Assembly: GCA_964472545.1 (NCBI GenBank)
Contig: CAYYNP010000079.1
Coordinates: forward strand, 1 to 33,539
Direction of reading: 5' to 3'
Origin: CAYYNP01 sp964472545
GTDB lineage: Bacteria > Planctomycetota > Planctomycetia > Pirellulales > Thermoguttaceae
Length of the DNA: 33,539 nucleotides
Below are positions 30,227 through 33,539 of this stretch, one piece after another (the first letter of the stretch is position 1; each line of letters starts with the position of its first letter). The notes below the pieces were generated by a model. The model was not told the origin of the DNA. It ran no database searches and saw only the letters and a list, made by a program, of their open reading frames with translations. A program made the position numbers and the translations under genes.

Positions 30227-32608
30227 ATGCGACGCACCTTGCTCCTTTCGCTGGCCGTCGTCTTGCTGCCCGTGCGTTGCCCGGCCGCACAGGAACCAGC
30301 GAAGACCGTTCTGGACTTCACCGAAACGTCCGAGAATCTGCTGAAGCCCGACGCCTGGCGGCCGTGGCAGGCGGGCTTCGAGCGGGAAGGGGCGTTGTTC
30401 GTTTGCCGCAACGCCGACGCGGCGGCCCAACGCGGCGTGGGACAGACCGTCGTGCTCGATCAGACCGAGCCGGAGCCGATCGTGGCCACGGCGTTCAGCC
30501 GGGCGCAAGGCGTGAGCGGCTCGCCGGACAACAACTACGCGGTTTATCTCGATCTCGCGTTCGCCGACGGCACGCACCTCTGGGGCCAGGCCGCGCCTTT
30601 CGACACGGGCACCCACGACTGGCAGCGGCGGCGGGTTCTGGTGCTGCCGGAAAAGCCGATCAAGACGCTTAGCTTCTACATGCTCATGCGGGGCCACGGC
30701 GGTGTGGCCGAGTTTCGCAACGCCGAGTTGCGCGCGGTGAAGACGCCGGCCGGGGCCTGCACGTTCGACGGCGTGGCGGTGGTTCCCGACGATTCGCCGC
30801 GCGAGGGATTCCAAGTTCGCGACGTGGCCGCCGGGTCCGACTTCGTGCATCTCGACGATCGAGCGCTGGGGTTGAAGCTCGATTGGAAGACGTCGGCCCG
30901 CGACGGAGTCACGCAGTTCGACCTGACGCTGTCCGACACCACCGGCAAGGACCGCGCCGTGACGTTGCTGTACGCGATTCCCGTCAAGGCCGAAAACGTC
31001 CGCTGGCTGATCGACCCACGGCGAAGCATCGCAGTCGAACGACGGCGGGAGTACATCAACGCGGGCCGGTTTCGCGCCGGGGCCAATGGGCGGCTATCGC
31101 GATACCCGCTCGGTGCGGTCGCCGCCGGTGACGAAGGCCTCGGCCTGGGGATCGACATGAGCCGGCCGGCCTTCTTCCGCATCGGCTACAACGCGGGCAC
31201 GGGCGAGTTGTTCCTGGCCTATGACGTCGGCCTCACGCCCGAGAAGCCCACGGCCCGGCTGCGGTTTTGCCGCTTTGCGTTCGACCCGGCCTGGGGCTTC
31301 CGCGGGGCGTTGGATCGCTACTATCGTATCTATCCCGAGCATTTCCGCTGCCGCACGCCGCAGCAGGGGCTCTGGATGCCGTTTGCGCGGATCAGCCAGG
31401 TCGACGGCTGGGAGGATTTCGGCTTCAAGTTCAAGGAGGGCAACAACGAAACCGCGTGGGACGACCAGCACGGGATGGTCACCTTCCGCTACACCGAGCC
31501 GATGACCTGGTGGATGCGGATGCCGCCGGAGATGCCGCGAACGCCCGAAGCGGCCAGCGCCGAAGCGACGCGGCTGGCACGCGAGGGCAACGCCCGGGCG
31601 AAGGCCCTGCTCAGCAGCGGCTTCCACAACTCGGCCGGGCAGCTCGCCGGGAGATTCCGCGACACGCCCTGGTGCAACGGGGCCGCCTGGAGCATGAACT
31701 CGATGCCGGGCATCGCCGGCGACGTGACCGATTTCAAGACCAAGTGGAACGCGGCCCTTCGTGAGAAGCTCTACGGTCCGGACCGCCGGGGCGATCTCGA
31801 CGGCGAGTATATCGACTCCAGCGAAGGCTACATGACCGACGAACTCGACTACCGCCGCGACCATTTCGCCGCCGCCGATACGCCGCTGACGTTCTCGATC
31901 GGCCAGAGGCGCCCGGCCATCTTCCGTGGGCTGGTGGTCTTCGAGTACGTCCGGGCGATCGCCGCCGACGTACACGGGATGGACAAGTTGATGATGGCCA
32001 ACGGCGCCCCCACGCGGCTCTGCTGGTTGGCCCCGATGCTCGAAGTGATGGGCACCGAAACCGATTGGAATCGCGGCGGACGCTGGCAGCCGATGTCCGA
32101 CGCCGAGTTGCTCTATCGCCGCGCGCTCTGTAAGGGCAAGCCGTATTGCTTCTTGATGAACACGGCCTTCGAGCAGTTCTCGCATGCGAAGGTCGAGAAG
32201 TACATGAAGCGCTGCCTGGCCTACGGCATGTACCCGGGCTTCTTCAGCCACAACGCCTCGCAGGGCCACTACTTCACCCGGCCGGAGTTGTACGATCGCG
32301 ATCGGCCGTTGTTCGTCAAGTACGTGCCGCTGTGCAAGGCGGTGGCCGAGGCCGGCTGGGAGCCGATCACGCGCGCGCGATCGAACGACGAGCGGCTCTA
32401 CGTCGAGCGGTTCGGCGCTCGCTATTTGACCGTCTTCAACGACAGCCCCCAGCGCCGTACGGTCACCATCGAACTCGACGGCCCCCCGCCGGCCGGCAGC
32501 CGCGAACTGCTCGGCAACCGGCTGCTTCAGTGGCCCGACGGCACGGCGACTCTCACGCTCGACGCCGAGGACGTGGCGGTTATTGACTTGCAGCCGGCTG
32601 GCTACTGA
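30227..32608 (+). CDS. Large secreted glycosidase-like protein
   Basis: 793 residues from the ATG at 30227, with GAGGAG 8 bases upstream; the frame is open to 30149 but without a signal. A signal peptide covers about 1-21 (RTLLLSLAVVLLPVRCPAA). The first 250 or so residues look like beta-sandwich domains (VYLDLAFADGTHLWGQ, LGLKLDWKTS). The central part reads like a TIM-barrel glycoside hydrolase: ALDRYYRIYPEHF, LDGEYIDSSEGYM, VFEYVRAIAADVHG and MGTETDW, with acidic residues at strand ends that could be catalytic. The last 90 residues resemble a small beta-sandwich (RYLTVFNDSPQRRTVTIEL). I cannot name a numbered family. The stop lies inside a short duplication and overlaps the 3' end of the convergent gene by 7 bp. 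Confidence 0.72.
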   Translation: MRRTLLLSLAVVLLPVRCPAAQEPAKTVLDFTETSENLLKPDAWRPWQAGFEREGALFVCRNADAAAQRGVGQTVVLDQTEPEPIVATAFSRAQGVSGSPDNNYAVYLDLAFADGTHLWGQAAPFDTGTHDWQRRRVLVLPEKPIKTLSFYMLMRGHGGVAEFRNAELRAVKTPAGACTFDGVAVVPDDSPREGFQVRDVAAGSDFVHLDDRALGLKLDWKTSARDGVTQFDLTLSDTTGKDRAVTLLYAIPVKAENVRWLIDPRRSIAVERRREYINAGRFRAGANGRLSRYPLGAVAAGDEGLGLGIDMSRPAFFRIGYNAGTGELFLAYDVGLTPEKPTARLRFCRFAFDPAWGFRGALDRYYRIYPEHFRCRTPQQGLWMPFARISQVDGWEDFGFKFKEGNNETAWDDQHGMVTFRYTEPMTWWMRMPPEMPRTPEAASAEATRLAREGNARAKALLSSGFHNSAGQLAGRFRDTPWCNGAAWSMNSMPGIAGDVTDFKTKWNAALREKLYGPDRRGDLDGEYIDSSEGYMTDELDYRRDHFAAADTPLTFSIGQRRPAIFRGLVVFEYVRAIAADVHGMDKLMMANGAPTRLCWLAPMLEVMGTETDWNRGGRWQPMSDAELLYRRALCKGKPYCFLMNTAFEQFSHAKVEKYMKRCLAYGMYPGFFSHNASQGHYFTRPELYDRDRPLFVKYVPLCKAVAEAGWEPITRARSNDERLYVERFGARYLTVFNDSPQRRTVTIELDGPPPAGSRELLGNRLLQWPDGTATLTLDAEDVAVIDLQPAGY

Positions 32609-32624
32609 CTTGCAGCCGGCTGGC
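32584..32624. repeat. 19-bp direct duplication at convergent gene ends
   Basis: TGACTTGCAGCCGGCTGGC occurs at 32584-32602 and again at 32606-32624, a 22-bp period. The second copy begins with the + gene's TGA stop; the minus gene's stop (32602-32604) starts on the last base of the first copy. Confidence 0.9.
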
Positions 32625-33539
32625 GCTGCCAGGCGATCGTCAGCCAGCCGTCTTGGCAGTCGAACTGCATCGGGTGAATCTCGCCCAATTTGGCCAGATC
32701 GTCCTTCGGCCGGATGACCTCCAACGGCAATTCCGCAGGGAACGCCGGGTCGAGCCGCGCGCCCAGCGCCGTGCGGAAAGCCATCAGGCCCGCGGGGATC
32801 ATCCGGCCGCTGCCCGGTTCGCAACCGGGCGGGTAGATCTCCAACTCGCGCTGTCGGACCGCCGTGAGCGAACCTTCGACCTCGCCGATGTCGTAGACGG
32901 CAGTGACGTTCATCGCCGGTTGCGCGATCTTGCCCTGGTAGAATTTCTGCCCTCGAATGGTCACGCTCAGCCGGCCCTCGGCGAAGGTCACCGAGATCGG
33001 CCGCTGCGCGGGGAACTCGATCGCCCAGGACTCGCTGCCTTCGGCGGTCAGCCATTCGGGCGCTTCGCCGACGATCTGGGCGATCAACTCGGCCAGCTTC
33101 TCGTCGCTGACTTTTCGGCCGGCCAATGCCGTGGCGGCCAGATTGTTGATCAGCGACTGGTGGACGCACACTGAGACGTCGGCCCCCTCGGCCGCAGCCG
33201 GAGCCGCGTTGGGGGCGGCAAGCTGGGCGCTGCCGCAGGACAGTGCCACCACGTGCAGGGCGTCGGTGGTCGTGCGGAAGTCGAGCCGCTGCGGAAAGAG
33301 GCCGCGCTGAAGCAGCGGTTGACGGAACTTGGTCTGAAACGTCTCGTTGGCTTCTTCGAGCATCTCGACCGCTTGGCCGTCGATCCGCTTGTTCAGCCGC
33401 GCCTCGGCGTGCCGCGAGGCGATCCGCCGGGCTTCGGCCTCCTTCTTCGACGCCTGACGCCACGCGATCCGTTCGATCAACTCGGACCCTCTGTTGGCGC
33501 GGATCTGCCGGATATGGGTCTTGGTGTCGGCCTCGGAGG
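32602..33539 (-). CDS. Unrecognised protein, 5' end cut by window
   Basis: The frame is open through the right edge, so the gene starts outside and about 311 C-terminal residues are visible. The only start-like codon near the edge is a TTG at 33480, preceded in frame by a normal hydrophilic, Arg-rich sequence, so it is probably internal. The visible N-terminal part is helical and charged (KEAEARRIASRHAEARLNKR). A later segment, VCVHQSLINNLAATALAGR, is followed by beta-strand-like sequence (SVTFAEGRLSVTIRG, NVTAVYDIGEVEGSL). The pattern hints at a lipid- or ligand-binding beta-rich domain, but I do not recognise a family. It is convergent with the glycosidase-like gene, overlapping by 7 bp. 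Confidence 0.7.
   Translation of the reverse strand, partial: SEADTKTHIRQIRANRGSELIERIAWRQASKKEAEARRIASRHAEARLNKRIDGQAVEMLEEANETFQTKFRQPLLQRGLFPQRLDFRTTTDALHVVALSCGSAQLAAPNAAPAAAEGADVSVCVHQSLINNLAATALAGRKVSDEKLAELIAQIVGEAPEWLTAEGSESWAIEFPAQRPISVTFAEGRLSVTIRGQKFYQGKIAQPAMNVTAVYDIGEVEGSLTAVRQRELEIYPPGCEPGSGRMIPAGLMAFRTALGARLDPAFPAELPLEVIRPKDDLAKLGEIHPMQFDCQDGWLTIAWQRQPAASQ

Noticed and set aside
31094..33463. Minus-strand open frame of 789 residues at the right end
   Set aside because: It overlaps two better-supported frames and reads as low-complexity Arg/Ala/Pro sequence.

Overview
The window is GC-rich bacterial DNA and is most likely a Planctomycetota contig, probably Pirellulales-like. 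This is inferred from gene content, not from a marker gene. The indicators are two type I sulfatases, a Ser/Thr kinase fused to a caspase fold, zinc-ribbon membrane proteins, a bacterial SET protein, a long HEAT/PBS-repeat lipoprotein, and several palindromic intergenic repeats. A 10-base N gap lies inside one palindrome, so this is a draft or metagenome assembly. I see no rRNA, tRNA, CRISPR array or transposase.

Region 1 (1-12479, all + strand) reads as one long operon for a Tad/Flp-type pilus. It holds a TadG-like pseudopilin (truncated by the window start), a TadE-like protein, an unrecognised membrane protein, CpaB, an FHA-CpaF/TadA ATPase fusion, TadB and TadC. A zinc-ribbon membrane protein and a 1126-residue transmembrane Ser/Thr kinase follow. 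Three junctions (unknown-cpaB, cpaB-cpaF, cpaF-tadB) are ATGA stop/start overlaps, and tadB/tadC overlap by 26 bp. The kinase carries four tandem beta-type repeats and a caspase-like domain whose catalytic Cys is replaced by Ala. An FHA domain (phosphothreonine reader) on the ATPase and a Ser/Thr kinase in the same operon suggest phospho-control of pilus assembly. No pilin, secretin, TadZ or prepilin peptidase gene is in view.

Region 2 (12480-17000) holds short housekeeping-type or regulatory genes separated by inverted repeats: a PPC/DUF296 protein, a small SET-domain protein on the minus strand with a near-consensus sigma70 promoter, a YceH/DUF480 protein, and a secreted prolyl oligopeptidase on the minus strand.

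Region 3 (17000-24400) holds a sulfatase with a C-terminal discoidin-like domain, a small zinc-ribbon protein, a second sulfatase (minus) with a strong promoter and an operator-like palindrome at its transcription start, an Asp-box/BNR protein of different base composition, an LpxL/HtrB-like acyltransferase, and a Gfo/Idh/MocA oxidoreductase.

Region 4 (24400-33539) holds a secreted heparinase II/III-like protein, the HEAT-repeat lipoprotein, a large secreted glycosidase-like protein, and a convergent gene cut by the window end. With the sulfatases and oxidoreductase, regions 3 and 4 look like a loose set for breaking down sulfated or uronic-acid polysaccharides.

Five palindromic elements (12484, 13057, 14612, 19442, 23195) each lie within about 35 bp of a stop codon. 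Three of them share the terminal core GGGTGGCTGGGG/CCCCAGCCACCC and form a dispersed MITE- or REP-like family. Outside the genes no stretch longer than about 230 bp is left.
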